A stretch of 64,000 nucleotides of DNA from Heterodera schachtii. Taxonomy: Eukaryota; Nematoda; Chromadorea; Rhabditida; Heteroderidae. Positions 11,108 through 23,604 of this stretch are shown piece by piece. The notes below the pieces were generated by a model. The model was not told the DNA's origin, made no database searches, and saw only the letters and a list, made by a program, of their open reading frames with translations. The first letter of the stretch is position 1, and each line of letters starts with the position of its first letter. A program made the translations under genes and the position numbers. Where the stretch lies: the NCBI GenBank assembly GCA_023374025.1, contig SIJG01000081.1:428083-492082 (forward strand), read 5' to 3'.

Positions 11108-14100
11108 TCACAAATCCCAGCTGAACAAGTGGTGCTTGATCAGCATGTCCTGCACTCCGTCCCGCAGCAGCAGTGCCGTCGTCGTCGTTGCTGTCGTTGT
11201 CATCCCAACGCTGCCGCCGCCGTTTATTTCCGTGCCGTTGTCGGCGGCGGCATTTTTTGCCATCATTTGCGATGACGGCATTTCCTCAACACACAATTTA
11301 GCGGCTAACATTTGTGCTGCTGTTGTGGCGCCGCCGCCTTCAGTCCTGCTGGCCAACAACTCGTCGGCACTGACCAGCTCCGAGTCCACGTCCAAATTGA
11401 ACGCCAACTGGCCGAGCAGTTTGAGCTCGCAGCAAATGTGCAAAAAAATGGAGGGGATTAGATTCAAAACCCATTTTTGGAGGCGGATGTTTAACGAGGG
11501 ATCATGGCGTTTCGTACAATGGGCGATTCGTACAACGGAACATTTTTATAAAGGCTTAGAATAAGCATAAGCTTTCGGATTAAGCTTAGGCTTGAGCCTA
11601 GGATTAACCCTAAACTTAGGCTTGCTTGGGCTTAAGCCTAAGCTTAGACTTTATTTTGTAATTTTTTTATTGTACGAACCGCCCATTGTACGAACTGCTA
11701 TTGACCCGTATAACGAAATTTTGATTTCCCAAATTTTTGGACCATGGAATTCCGAACTATATATGTCCCCCGGTATCTTGGCACAAAATCCAGTCATTTA
11801 GTCCCAAATTCCCGTGCCTGCCGAGCTAATCTTTAGTCATTTGTCCTAAATTCTGGGGCCCAGCACGTGCCTTTAGTCATTTTGTCCCGAATTCCTGGGC
11901 CCAAGGGATGTTGAGTGAGGACAAAAAAATAATAAAATCAAAATGTCAATGCATGAATGAATGAATGCGAGTGTGACTGATCTGTTGGGAGACGGGCGAA
12001 CGGATGAAAGACCATTGGCGGAAATGGCGTTGCCGGAGGGCATCCTGGCCGGGCTGATGGCAGAAAATGTGGAACCACAAATGAAGGCACTGAAACACAA
12101 ACATTGTGAATGATAGACTTGCTGATTTGGATCGCGCAAATTCATTGGAAATTTTTTTTTGTAAAACCCTGAAAATTTTCCTAAATTTATCGAGGCCATG
12201 GTGCCGAGACTTGCTCTCCTAAGACTCTCCTCAAAACCGATAGCCAATTCAAGGGTCGAGCGAGACACGTGACCGAGACGCTCGAACATTAGGCAGTAAT
12301 ACGGTAAAAAATGCTTTCAAAATTAGGTCGAGAGCTCTCAACTCGAGAGTCTCGTCGGCACTCTTTAAAGGGCATGGAATTCAAAAACGAGGAATCACAA
12401 ACGACAGTCTCGAGAAATGCCTTCGAGAACCAGTCAAGAGTCAAGCGGCTTAAGTCAAGAACGTGGAATTACAAACGAATCTCTGGAACTGTTTTTGAAC
12501 CAGTCGAGAGTCTCGCATTTGCCAAAAAATGTGGCACAATGCCAAACCAAGCAGTCAGTCAGTCAGTCAGTTAGTCAACCACCTGTTCATTTAAGCCAAA
12601 CGCGACCAATGAGCGCAGTTTGGCATCCGCCGGCGCATTTGCGGCCGAATGCGACCGATGGATGGCGCGGACGGCCACGTGGAGCAGCTCTTCCGGGCCC
12701 AGCACACGCTGGCCGTCCTGATCAAGGCCAAACGTGTTGCACAGCGTCAGTTTGGAGGAGTTGCCGCTGGCGGTGCCGCGGCGACCATCCGTCGGTTTTG
12801 CGCGAGAAGTGCCGGCGGCGGTGGGCGCGGCCGGGGCAATGGCACGGCACAGCGCCTCTAAAGATCAGCAGTGATCAAGTGTTAGATGATCAACTGATGT
12901 GGAAGGCTTGGATTAAGAATTTGATTTGATGAATTGTAAAAGTGATCGGAGGAGATTCCGGCGGCAACGTCCCAATAAGTGAGTGATCGGCAGTGATCGC
13001 AATATTGGAATAATATTCCTGATCATGATCAAAAGCAAGAATTGGGAAAATAAAGTATATAGACAGGATATTTACATTACCCGAAAATCGATTTATAATA
13101 ATTTTTCGTCAAAAATGATCAGTTTGGTGCATTTTTTTTTGGTAAAACTTTGGAAAATTTAAGGGAATTCTGGGGAAATTTTGCAAATTTTAACGATTTA
13201 CTAATAAAAATTGATTTTGGAAAAAGTGCAAAAAATCCGGTCTATTTATTTTACCGATAAATGTCCAAGGATGTGAGGAGGAGGATGACGAAGTGGATGA
13301 TGACCAAAGGCTGGATTTGAGCGACGAACGAAGGCTAAATAAAAAAGTTTCGTTTATGGCATTTTGAACCACATTTTTCTTGGCAAAAATTTTCAGCCCC
13401 GAATTTCTCGACTCTCTTGGGGACCAAGAATAATACATAACGACAAAAAAATGTCGCAAAGCCGGGACTTTACCTGCTTAGGACCTGGCCAAAAATGCCA
13501 AATTTTCGGGGTCCATGTGCCATCCTCCCCCACCTCTCCCCCCGCTGCTTCTCTCTCACCCATGGCAAAGGATTTGATGGAATGCAAATGCCAACGGGCC
13601 ACGAACGAGTTCAGCAATTCGGGCACATACCATCTGTTTTAAAATTGGGTTAAGTTCGACGGGGGACTGAATTTCCCGCGCTCGAATTGGCACTTGCCTC
13701 GTCCCCCCGGGCGCAATAGTCCGTGCCACGCTCATCAATCACCTCAATTATGATGGGCACATAAGAATTTGAATAGTTTTTGAATCTGATTAACCGCCTC
13801 ACCTTGACAAACTGTGCCGGGAAACCATCCTCGCCTAAAAAATCTCGGATTTTACCCAATTTTCATTATTTTCTATGGGACAGGGGTCATGCATAAGCAC
13901 CGTGGCGCAGTGGAAGCGTGCTGGGCCCATAACCCAGAGGTCGGTGGATCGAAACCATCCGGTGCTATCACATTATAATTTTTTTTTTTACTGACACATA
14001 AGAAATTTGATTGTCTCAGAAGTTAGTATTTGATCTCGAGTTACTGTGGGTCAATTCCCAATTTCATCAGTCTCGAGTCGCGCGAAATTCCGCTCCTCTC

Positions 14101-17100
14101 GAGAGCTGTTTTTTTGCTTTCGGCATGCCCTAACAATACAAAGGGAACACCGACACCTTTTTCTCGGTCTTGAGTTAGGCGGCTCAATTCTCGACTCGAT
14201 TTCAGTTTCAAAGTCAATTCTTGATCAAGACTCTCTCGAGTCTCGGAAATTCTTGGAGGACTCGTTGGCTATTTCATTTCTCGGTCTGGACAGTCTCGAA
14301 CCTTTTGCTTGATCAAAGTTCTCGGGTTTCAGAAATTCGATTTTCTCATCTGGGTTAATTCTGGGTCACGAGATTAGAGGTCAATCAATGGTTTTGGTCT
14401 CGAGAGTCGCGCAAAATTTCGAGACTCTCGAGCTGTTCTTTGTACTTCAAAATTTGCTAATTGCATCTTGCCCTGCCCCACCTTCCGTCCAACTCGCCCA
14501 GCCAGCAGTGCTCGTCCTTCTCCGACACAATGGTGATCAGCTGATTCTTGCGAAAGCCCAGGTCATCGTCATCTCGCTGATCAAAGTTGATCAGTGCCCG
14601 TGCCCGTCTCTTCTGTCCGTCGTTGTGCCGGGCGCGCAAAAATTGCGCATGCTCCTCGCCCAGGTCAAAGCCGGTGGCATAGTCCGCCTGGGTGGTCACC
14701 GACGGGCGGCTGCTGCCGCCACGGTGACACGGCTCTTGGCACTCCGCAAAATGGGCACAAACTTGGGAGGGAAAATAAAACGAGATTTTTGGGCACACCA
14801 AATCAGGGTGACGGCATAATTAATGGGGAAAAATGGAAATTCGAAATTCAAAAAGCATTTTTTTAATTCCAAAATTCAAAATCTTTTTTAAATTAATAAA
14901 TGTTGTGCAAATTGCAAAAACAATTAGCACTTTCTATGGATTACCCATGTACAAATTGGTGAGTGAGCTTCAGATTTTAAAAAATTATTGATGAGTAAAA
15001 TTTGCAAAAAAAAAAAAAGAAAGAAAAAACTTCGAAAATTTAACAAAAATCAAAAATTTTCAAAAACTGGAAATAATTTTTGTAAAAAAGACGCAAAATT
15101 AATGGAAAAAGTCGATAATGGAATTTTCAAAAAAAAAAAATGTGCCAAAATTTTTGGAATGAAATTATTGGCCAATTATGCCATATTTATTGGAAAGGCA
15201 AATTTTTGGCAGCATTTCGTCCCAAAAATGTGCCATAATTTATGGGGTTGTTTTTTTTTTGTCAATTGTACCATTTTCATCCGACACAGCATTTTTGGCA
15301 CTATTATTTCGTTCAAAATGGCATTTCGCCCCCCAAAAATGTGCCATTTTGGTCAGGTGGCATTTTTTGTTGGCACTTTCGTTTTCCTCCTCACACACTT
15401 TGCAGGATGGCATTTCGCAAGTCCAACACCAATTCCGTCTGCCGGATGTTCTTTGTGCGCAGGTCATCTTCTGCGCTTTTTCTCCGCTCCTTTTTGTCAA
15501 AAATGCGCCTCACAACGCTTTTTGATCGGTGCAATTTGCGCTTGATCGTTGTCTGTTTTGGCAAATTTTCCTCCCGCCCATTTGTGGTGCCACCGTCAGC
15601 TGCCACTGATCTGGCACTGTTATTGATCAATCCAATCTCGGCCATCAAAATGCCCTTAAATTGGGGGGGGGGAGTGATTCTAGATTTAATTTATCGATTG
15701 ATCAGCAAGCATCGCTAGGAAGTGATTAGCCAAATTTAAGGACAGAACCACTTAGAGACTGATCAGAAAGATATGGCATTGACAAGAGGGTTTGATTAGC
15801 TTCGATTAGGCACTGATTTAGCCTAATATGGGTTGACTACCTAATCTTACAATTAACAGGGACTTTGGATTAGCAAACTCTGATCAGCCTAATCATGGCT
15901 TGATCAGCATCACAACCACCACGGACTGATCAGCCTGATTAGACTGATCAGCCTGATTATGGATTCATTGATCAGTTTAGAAGTTGACAAACAATCAAGA
16001 CTGATCAATAGGACTGATCAAATGTCAACCTGAAACTCTCGAACTGATCAGAGCCAATCCAATCAACCGACCTGATACTTTTTCCTGAGCTCAGTGATCA
16101 GATGATCGGTGACGGAATATTCAAAGGATTGTGCCATCTCCAGCAAATCGTCGGGCCGCTCAATGCTCGACGGAATGCGCAAAATTTGGTTCAACAAATT
16201 GGACGCATTTGAGGGCACAAAAGTGCCGTCGGCGAGCTTCAAAAGTGCCAGAATGGCACGGAACACTGTGGTGGAGCCGAAGATGAACAGATGGTCCCAC
16301 ACTCGGAACAGAAGCCGAGGCGAAAGCACAGATGCAAGCAAAGTGATCAGCCTTGAAGGAAATGATCAATAAATCAATTTGATCAGAGAATTTATTGTGA
16401 TCGGAAATTTATGGCACGAAGATTAAGAAAAAATCGCCATAACTTTTCTTAAACATAATTAATTGAATAATCTTGGTGTCTTTCGATAAGTCTTAAGTTT
16501 TCAAAAAGTTGCGATCAAAAATGTTCAAAAAATTGACATAACTTTCTGAAAACTGAACAAAATTTTCTGAAATTTCTCATGCTAATAGAGGATAATAACC
16601 CAAGAGCTACAGTATAATACCAAGATTATTTAATTTAGTTTTTTTTTAAGAAAGTTACGACGAGTTTTTCCTGAAAAAAAAACATTTTTTGACTGACGAA
16701 ACGTTTTGACATTAAAATTTGAAAAGTGATTAGACAACTTATTTTTATTTAAATTAACCGCTGGGATTTAGGCGCCTAACCCTGATCAAATAGAATTGTT
16801 GATCAGTGTTTAATGATCAATTTCATAGGCATAAAATCAGGAGTGATCGCCTGTCTGATCACAATCAATTTCTTTAGAATTCGTTCAAATAATGGGATAA
16901 AAGAGAGACCAATTGATGAAAATTGTTGACGTGTCCAAGTTACATTTGGCCAACAGCTCCGTCAGCTCGGGCATGTGAACCTTCAACAAAAAAAAAAGAT
17001 TTATTTTGATTAAATTGTCGGTACAAAAATCAATGGTAAAAATTTCGTTAAAGTTTCCAAAAACCCCCAAAATTAGAGAATTTTAGGTGAAAATTAAAAA

Positions 17101-20088
17101 AAAAATTGTAAAATTTTAAATTTTTTCGGCACCGCCGAAACGAACCCCGTTTTGTTCAACAAAAATTTAGAAAATTGTGCCGCAAAAAGTCACAATTTTT
17201 TAATAATCCTTCCTTTATTATTTTGAGCAAAGCATTATGTTGGATACTGTAATATGTTGGGGATAATATCCGGGGGCATTCATTGGACAGCTTAAAGTCA
17301 TCGGGCTTAATCCCGATCCCGGAAAAGTCTGTTTGTTCGACAAATTGCCTGGATCAGATGGCGCAGAACGCGTTCATCGGCACGGACACCGAGCAGTGAC
17401 GGGGCATAGAAGGAAGCGGGCAAAATGTCTTCAATCAGTGAGCACATCATCTGCAAAACGGACGGCATTCCCGTGAATTTATCGTCAGCAGGAAAAGTGC
17501 TAGAGCTTTTTCGTGAATATGACTGATTTGGACAGTCAAGACTTATACCAAGATGCCAAAAAACTCGGCTTGGTAAGACTTGGTGCCAAGGTTGGCTATA
17601 AGAGACCGAGATGCATCAGTACCGTGTGATAACACTCACATAGATAATTTTTTAATAAATCAAAAGAAAAAAAATTTAAGAAAAAATTATTTTTCAAATC
17701 TTAGTAAATTTAAAAATTCAAAAAAAATTTTGGAAATTTTTTTAAAATTTTTAATTGTAAGTTTGAAATTTAAAAAAAAAATTTCGGGGGAGGGGGAGGG
17801 GCAGGGAATGAGCTGCTCCCAGATTGATTAGCTGTCCAAATTCATGGTCATCCCCCGAAAAATGCCATGCCCACCCAAAATGTGTTCTCCTCACAGCACA
17901 CCAACAGCAGCGAGGCGACCACAAATGCCATGCCTTGGCAATAGCCAATCTCGGGGAACAGAAATGCCAGGGCACGGAGCACACGGCGCAGTGGCGCAAT
18001 GCCAACCGAACGGGGCCGGCCGAAACAGAAATGGGCGGGCAAAGTGCGCAATAGGTCCCTAGGGACCGGAATTTTTGAAAAAATTGGGACCGGCACTCGA
18101 GATTGGAACCAGGCCGGGATTGAAATCCCGATTTTGTCGGGATTCCGTCCCGATCCCGGGATTAACATCCCGATTTTGTCGGGATCCAGACCCCGGTCCG
18201 GTTTTCTCGTTATTTCAATCCCGATCCTGGGACCCAAATCCAGATTTTGTTGGGATCCCGATCTGGGCCCTTTTCTCAAAAAAGCCCGGGTCGGGATACC
18301 GGGAAAATCCCGATGGGTTCCCAATCCCGTCCGGGTCTACAGGTCCCTGAAAGACTGATGAAATGGGGATTTTGGGAGATTTTCACAGCGGCATAAATTT
18401 TCTCGAGAAATTCGCGAAAAAATTTGTCTTCAATATAAATTCGAGGGAGACGGCAAATTACGTTGAGACAAGTCGATTTGGGAAAACTGATAAATGCTTC
18501 GAGATTTGAGCTTGAGATCATTTTTGATGCCGAGATTCTCGAGGCAGCAACATTGGCAATTTCACAAATTAATAACTTGGCGTAAAAACAACTCACTTTT
18601 CAATTTGAACATTGATGCCCGCCGGCACACTGTCCTTGGTGCACTTACGGACAATTTTCGCGTAATCACACGGGGCTGGAAAACGCATAATGAATATTAA
18701 TCGGATATCGGCTCAAGACTCTTGACTAATCCCTGAGAGAATTGCGCGAAAAATTCGCGGAAAACCCACACAAAGTTTCAAGTGCCAAAAATCGCTGTGG
18801 GCACTTATGGTGCTTACGAAAATGCCAAAAACAGTGCCGACAAAAATGCCAAAAATAGTGCCCACAAGAATGCCACAACAGGGCCAACAAAAATGCCAAA
18901 AACAGTGGCCATAAAAATGCCAAAAACAGTGCCCATAAAAATGCCAAAAATGCAATGGGCACGCACATTTTTTGCGCTTTTCCGCGGCACTGCACAGCCG
19001 TGGCCACAGGAATGGCCTCAACGAGTGCGGAATGCCACCGTCGTTGACCATCGGCATGAATTTGGGCGTGTGCCGCAACCGTTGCATGTCCACCTTGGCC
19101 CAGCACAGTTCGTCCTCCACTTGGGAATGCGCACTTTCGATCAGTACCAACCAACGCATTCTGATTAATTTTATTTTGCCATGATTAATTGCCAAAAAAA
19201 AATGTGCCATCATTTAATTTGTCTCAAAAAGATTGGCAATCAGTTATGGTGGAAAATGGGTGAGCAGCTCTCCCCCCCCCCCCCCCTCGCCGTTTTAATT
19301 TAAATTTTCGTAACAAAGTGCACTCAAATTTTCAAAATTTTTGCAAAAATTTTTCTCTCGGGAAAATTCCCGGTTGGTCCCGGTCCCGGCTTTTCTTGCG
19401 GTCCCGGACGAAAATCGAGGTCCCGGTCCCGGTTTTTGTCAAAAATCCCGGTCCCGTGCAAGTCTTGTGATGAATTGTTAAGTTTTCAAATATTTTTTCA
19501 AAAAAAAAACGCTGAAAATTTTTAAAATTCTTTTTTATCAAAAATTACTGGTTGTAAATTTTATTATTTTCAAATTGGGTCCCGCCGATGGTGCCGAAAA
19601 TTTGGGGAAAAAATTCTGAAGTCCACTTAAAAACCGAAAATAGTGCGAAACATTGCCACATTTTTTGGCATTATGTCCCCGTTTGAAATTGATCGGCACT
19701 TTTTTTGTGCCACCTGTGTGAGGAGCTCTCCAACGGCGGTTTCTCCAGCGTTGGGTCCACCGTCTGCTCCTGTTGCTGATGATCATTCTCAGTTTCTTGC
19801 GCAAGCCGAAAACCGAACTCGTCGAACCTTTGGCAATTAAATTAATTAAATTTTTATTTTGGCATTTTGAAAATGCCAAATTTTGAAATTTTACAATTCC
19901 AACGGCTCCTCAAAGTATTGCGGCACCAGCTGAGGATGAAGTGCCGTGAATGGTCGTCCGCCGAGCGGGAAAATGCTTTGAATAATTTCCAACGCGTCCT
20001 CCTCTTTGGCACCGCCTTTGCCAAAACTGTCAAATTTGTCGAGACTCTCGACCACCTCGTCGACATCGTCGTCATGGTCAGCTTTCAT
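11108..20088 (-). CDS. Small G protein signalling modulator 3 / RUTBC3-like (TBC-SH3-RUN), with an apparent frameshift
   Basis: Rab GTPase-activating protein of the SGSM3 family, acting in membrane trafficking. Exons (high to low): 20088-19895, 19827-19714, 19160-18967, 18675-18597, 18058-17875, 17450-17349, 16980-16910, 16351-16072, 15654-15399, 14761-14482, 13834-13803, 13742-13698, 13633-13560, 13334-13255, 12857-12583, 12089 to about 12000, about 11440-11108. The TBC domain spans exons 3-8 (GGIPHSLRPFLW; catalytic Arg in DLLRTLP; catalytic Gln in EIGYCQG). SH3 follows (ARALINFDQRDDDDLGFRKN, KDEHCWLGEL), then RUN (NTFGLDQDGQRVLGPEELL), ending GVQDMLIKHHLFSWDL. Phase closes at every join through exon 15 except exon 11 (SH3 GWFP segment), which has one base too many. 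Two introns use GC donors (after 13698 and after 17349). The last exon lacks an obvious AG acceptor. Family identity is very strong; integrity of the SH3 reading frame is uncertain. Confidence 0.9.
13896..13967 (+). tRNA. Initiator tRNA-Met (CAT)
   Basis: A complete cloverleaf. The acceptor AGCACCG pairs with CGGTGCT, followed by discriminator A. The D arm is GCGC/GCGT-like, the anticodon stem CTGGG/CCCAG, and the loop CCCATAA carries CAT. Eukaryotic initiator features are present: a 1-72 A-U pair, three G-C pairs in the anticodon stem, C rather than U before the anticodon, and an ATCGAAA T-loop. It lies in an SGSM3-like intron on the opposite strand. A T-run follows at about 13979-13989, suitable for RNA polymerase III termination. 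Confidence 0.95.
14020..14440. repeat. TCTCGAGAG-rich intronic repeat
   Basis: The block is full of CTCGAG / GTCTCGAGTC words. Similar DNA recurs near 12230-12520, 26340-26400, 29010-29160, 32020-32215 and 36770-36950. It is dispersed, low-complexity and palindromic. Confidence 0.5.
15600..16080. repeat. TGATCA-dense intronic block
   Basis: The palindrome TGATCA occurs every few tens of bases, often as ACTGATCAGCCTGATTA. Comparable blocks lie at about 28740-28980, 31200-31700 and 34730-35580. No coding potential. Confidence 0.6.
16425..16690. repeat. A+T-rich foldback element
   Basis: The ends, CCATAACTTTTCTTAAA and a degenerate inverse near 16650, flank inner inverted segments. Its inner text (TTTGAAAGCTCT/AATAGAGG-type words) resembles the 5344-5708 element. 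Intronic in the SGSM3-like gene. Confidence 0.4.
18055..18350. repeat. CCCGATTTTGTCGGGAT foldback repeat
   Basis: AGGTCCCTAGGGACC opens the block and CTACAGGTCCCT closes it. Between them several CCCGATTTTGTCGGGAT palindromes are tandemly arranged. Related DNA occurs at 19365-19460, 32935-33110 and 58130-58210. It directly abuts the 3' splice site of an SGSM3-like exon at 18058. Confidence 0.6.
18782..18960. repeat. AATGCCAAAAACAGTG minisatellite
   Basis: About eight degenerate copies of AAAATGCCAAAAACAGTGCC occur in an intron of the SGSM3-like gene, next to the exon at 19160-18967. A plus-strand frame is open through it only because of the repeat. Confidence 0.65.
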
Positions 20089-20498
20089 CAAATTGGCGGC
20101 GGGAATGCCTTTTAATTGGACAAAAATTTTGTCAGTGATGCCCTAATTAGAGTAATTAGTGCAAAGCAAAATTGGGAAAAGCCCTAATTACATAATTGGT
20201 CAAACAGGGAAAAAAAAGAATTGATAATGGAAATCATGAAAAATTTTGGTAACAGTTAGATAAAAAAAAGATTTTTATTTGAAAACAGAGTTTCTCAAGT
20301 TTTTTTTTTTATAAATAATTGATAAAGGCTTCAAAGCAAGGATTCATCCCAAAAATTCCCAAAAATAAACTTTTTTTTTTTAAATAAACATTAAAAATTG
20401 AAGAAAATTTGTTAATGGGTATAAAACAAATTCAAATTTTTTTGAAACATTGGCACCAAAATATTTTCTTAAAATAATTAAAAAATAAGACAACCTTC

Positions 20499-22290
20499 GA
20501 ATTTTCGGTACTTTTCTAGTTTACCGGGTACTTTTAACATATATTTTCAAATGCCAATAAATGTGTTTTAGAAATTAATGAAAATACGTTTTAATGGGTT
20601 TTAGAGGTCGCTGCTGATCACGAATCCGGGCTCAGATCAGCGCGACCGTTCACTACATGAGCTGTACTGGGATAAAGAATTGATATGCTTCCTGTACCAA
20701 GGGTACCCTCATTGGCAAGAGGCAAGGGCGTAGCCAGACCCTTGGCTTCGGGGGGTGGGGGGCAGGGCTGGCCGTGATTGAATTTCCAATCACGGAAATC
20801 CGTGAGCCGTGATCACGGGGCTTCCAAAAAAATCCGTGAGCCGTGAACCGTGATCACGGCACTCCAAAAAGCCCGTGATTCCCGTGATCCGTGATCCGTG
20901 ATTATAAAAAAAAGTTTTCTAATGATTTTTTTATTTAAATTTATTTTAAAAAACGGAATTTATTCGCTGGAAAAATTCCCAAAAGATATTTTAAAGAAAC
21001 CAAACAATATAGGTAAACGTTTTTTTTGCGGTGTGCTTTTTCCAAAAAACTTCGAGTACAGGGGGGAACAGAGGTGGTGCCAATAGGTGCCGCCGTGAAA
21101 ATTTTTTTTATTTTTAATGCGATTTGTTAGCAGATTTTTTCCAAAAAATGAACAAATTTACGTTTTTGAACCAATGGAAAATAAAGGGCTATTTTTTTCC
21201 ATTTGGGGTCAAAGTTTCAAAAAAATAAGGTAAAATGGGGGTCCGGCGGTGCCGATAGGCGCCGCCGTGAAAAATTTTGAATTTTTGAGTGAATTTATTA
21301 ACAGATTTTGTCCAAAAAATGTCCAATCATTTGTTAATTTATGGGTTTTATGCTGTTTTAAAAAATAACGAAAAATAATTTTAATGTAAAAGAGTTTATT
21401 TTTAATTAAATTTCAATTAAACTAATTTAAAAAAAATATGAAAAATGTACTATTCCAAAGGGAAATTGAAACCAAGGGACAAAGAATGGACGAAAGAAGG
21501 CTTAACCACTAGACTAATATATACACAGATAGTTGCTTAACAAAAATAAATTTATTTATTTAATTTTTTCTCAAAAACTCTCTCTTCACACCAATTTCCT
21601 ATTTTCGTCTCAATAAAAATTCCTTATATAAAATGCCAATCACGGATCAAAATCACGGAAAAATTGAAAAAAATCCGTGAGCCGTGATCCGTGATCACGG
21701 CACCCCAAAACCCCCGTGATTCCCGTGATCCGTGATCACGGCCAGCCCTGGTGGGGGGCTTAAGTCAAAAATTCGATTTTTAGGGGTGTATTTTTCGTTT
21801 TTCAGTCGATTTTTAGGGGTGTATTTTTCGTTTACAGTCGATTTTTAGGGGTGTGTTTTTCGTTTTTTGAAATCCCGAATTATGGGGTGTATTTTATAAA
21901 ATTTTTCGCCGTTTTTCGCTAAAAATTAATATTTTTTGCCATTTTGGTCCCCATTTTTCAAAAATATGGTAAAGTGGGGGTCCGGCGTTTACTGAAAATT
22001 TTTACTTTTTGGGTTTCGGGGGGGGGGGGGGGGCTTTAGCCCCCTCAGCCCTCCCCCCCCCCCTGCCTACGCCCTTGGCAAGAGGCCCTCATCCATAAAA
22101 TTTTTAATTTTATTTTTGTTCGAGTTCGGGTCAGGGGTTCGAAAGTGGCAAAAATGGGTGTTGTATTCGTGATCAGCGACCTCAAAAACCTCTTAAAAAT
22201 TATTTTCATTAATTTCTAAAACACATTTATAGGCATCTGAAAATGTATGTTAAAAGTAGCATGTAAACTAGAAAAGTACCGAATTTTCTA
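20499..22290. repeat. Outer inverted-repeat element enclosing a second transposon
   Basis: Arms of about 140 bp are inverted copies: left TTCGGTACTTTTCTAGTTTA to TCGCTGCTGATCACGAAT; right ATTCGTGATCAGCGACCTC to CTAGAAAAGTACCGAA. It encloses the 20724-22076 element. Confidence 0.7.
20724..22076. mobile_element. MITE-like DNA element with 10-bp flanking duplication
   Basis: Terminal AAGGGCGTAG / CTACGCCCTT is flanked on both sides by GGCAAGAGGC (20714-20723 and 22077-22086), a likely target-site duplication. A further inverted pair (CAGGGCTGGCCGTGAT at about 20763, inverse ending near 21750) lies inside, with many CCGTGATCACGG palindromes. There is no transposase ORF, so it is non-autonomous. 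Confidence 0.75.
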
Positions 22291-22799
22291 TAAAATAAGC
22301 ACAAATCTTAAAAATAAGTGTACACATGCAAACTCTGTTTTAAAATAATGGCCAAAGTTCCAGCGGAATTTGGGGAATAAAAACAAAAATTTTACGTTTT
22401 CAAATTTTCTATAAAAAATAATTTTTACTATTTTTGAAAATAAATTACTAAGTTTGGAGAGAGAGAGGGGGGGGGGGGGGTTTCCCCGAAAATCAAAGCC
22501 CCCGCCGAAAATTGTGCTAATGCCAACCTTTTTGATATTTTGCCATCCGCCGATGAAACCGATTTTTGTGGGTGGTGATGGTTGATTCAAAAATTTGAAC
22601 AAACAAATGCAAAATAATATTGTCCAGCAGCAGCAGAAGCTGGGAAAGAATGGCACACACAGCGCTAAAATAATGCCCTGAGGGCATTATCGACGGCATT
22701 TTGCCCTCCCCCCGCCCTCGGCATGAGGGAGAGAGTGCAGAGAAAGAACACAGGGGGGACGACACGCAAGAGACAGTGCAGTGCGCAGAGAAAGAGAGT

Positions 22800-22802
<3 letters not shown>

Positions 22803-22874
<72 letters not shown>
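22803..22874. repeat. (GA)n microsatellite
   Basis: About 36 uninterrupted GA units. More GA-rich DNA follows to about 22950. The long Ser/Leu and Arg/Glu open frames here are by-products of the repeat. Confidence 0.98.
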
Positions 22875-22878
<4 letters not shown>

Positions 22879-23604
22879 CACGGCAAGAGAGAGAGAGAGA
22901 AAGAGAGAAACACACGGCACAAAATGAATAGTCAGACAGAGAGAGAGTGTAGCAAATTTGAAAGCAATTAGAAAAAGCGCATAAATTAGTGAGGGAAGGG
23001 AGGAGGGAGGATAAACAAAGTGCCGACAGGTCAAAAAAAAACGGAACCAAAATTTCTTGAAATTTTTGCGAATTTTTAAGGAGGAATTTAAATACAATTT
23101 TATTATAAAAATAGGTAATAGAAATAAAAAATATTTTCAAGTTTTGAAAAACACACGGATTTTTAATACTAAATTTGTATATATTGATCGAAAAATTCTG
23201 AAATTTTGCAGGCAGATAGCCCTTCTCGCTAAATTTAAGCTAATTTCTTGAAATAGGCTTACAAGGTATAAAAAAATCTTAAAAAAACAGAAATATTTAT
23301 TGGAGAAAATCCAATTAAAAAATCGAAAATTTTCCCGTTTTGCGCTTATTTTTGCCATTTAATATTTACCCAATTTTTAGAAGTAAAAGAGATAATTGGA
23401 GACTGGGGGATTAAGATAGAGGGATTATTTTTCAAACCCCTCCTAGACTGGGGGGACAATTGGAGATTGGGGGATTAATTAGAGCAAATACGTTAATTAT
23501 AATCCTATTCATTAAAATCAGATAAAGATAGTAAAATAAATTGAAGAATTATAATACTTAGAAAAATTTTTTGAGATTATTCTAAGAAGAATCACTTTTA
23601 AAAG

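Noticed and set aside
12417..12929. 170-residue plus-strand frame
   Set aside because: Antisense shadow of the conserved RUN-domain exon of the SGSM3-like gene (12857-12583).
17848..18324. 158-residue minus-strand frame taken as one exon
   Set aside because: Only 18058-17875 is coding; the upstream part is the CCCGATTTTGTCGGGAT repeat in the intron.
22288..23140. Long Ser/Leu-rich minus-strand and Arg/Glu-rich plus-strand open frames
   Set aside because: They are translations of the GA microsatellite and neighbouring low-complexity DNA; no conserved domain.
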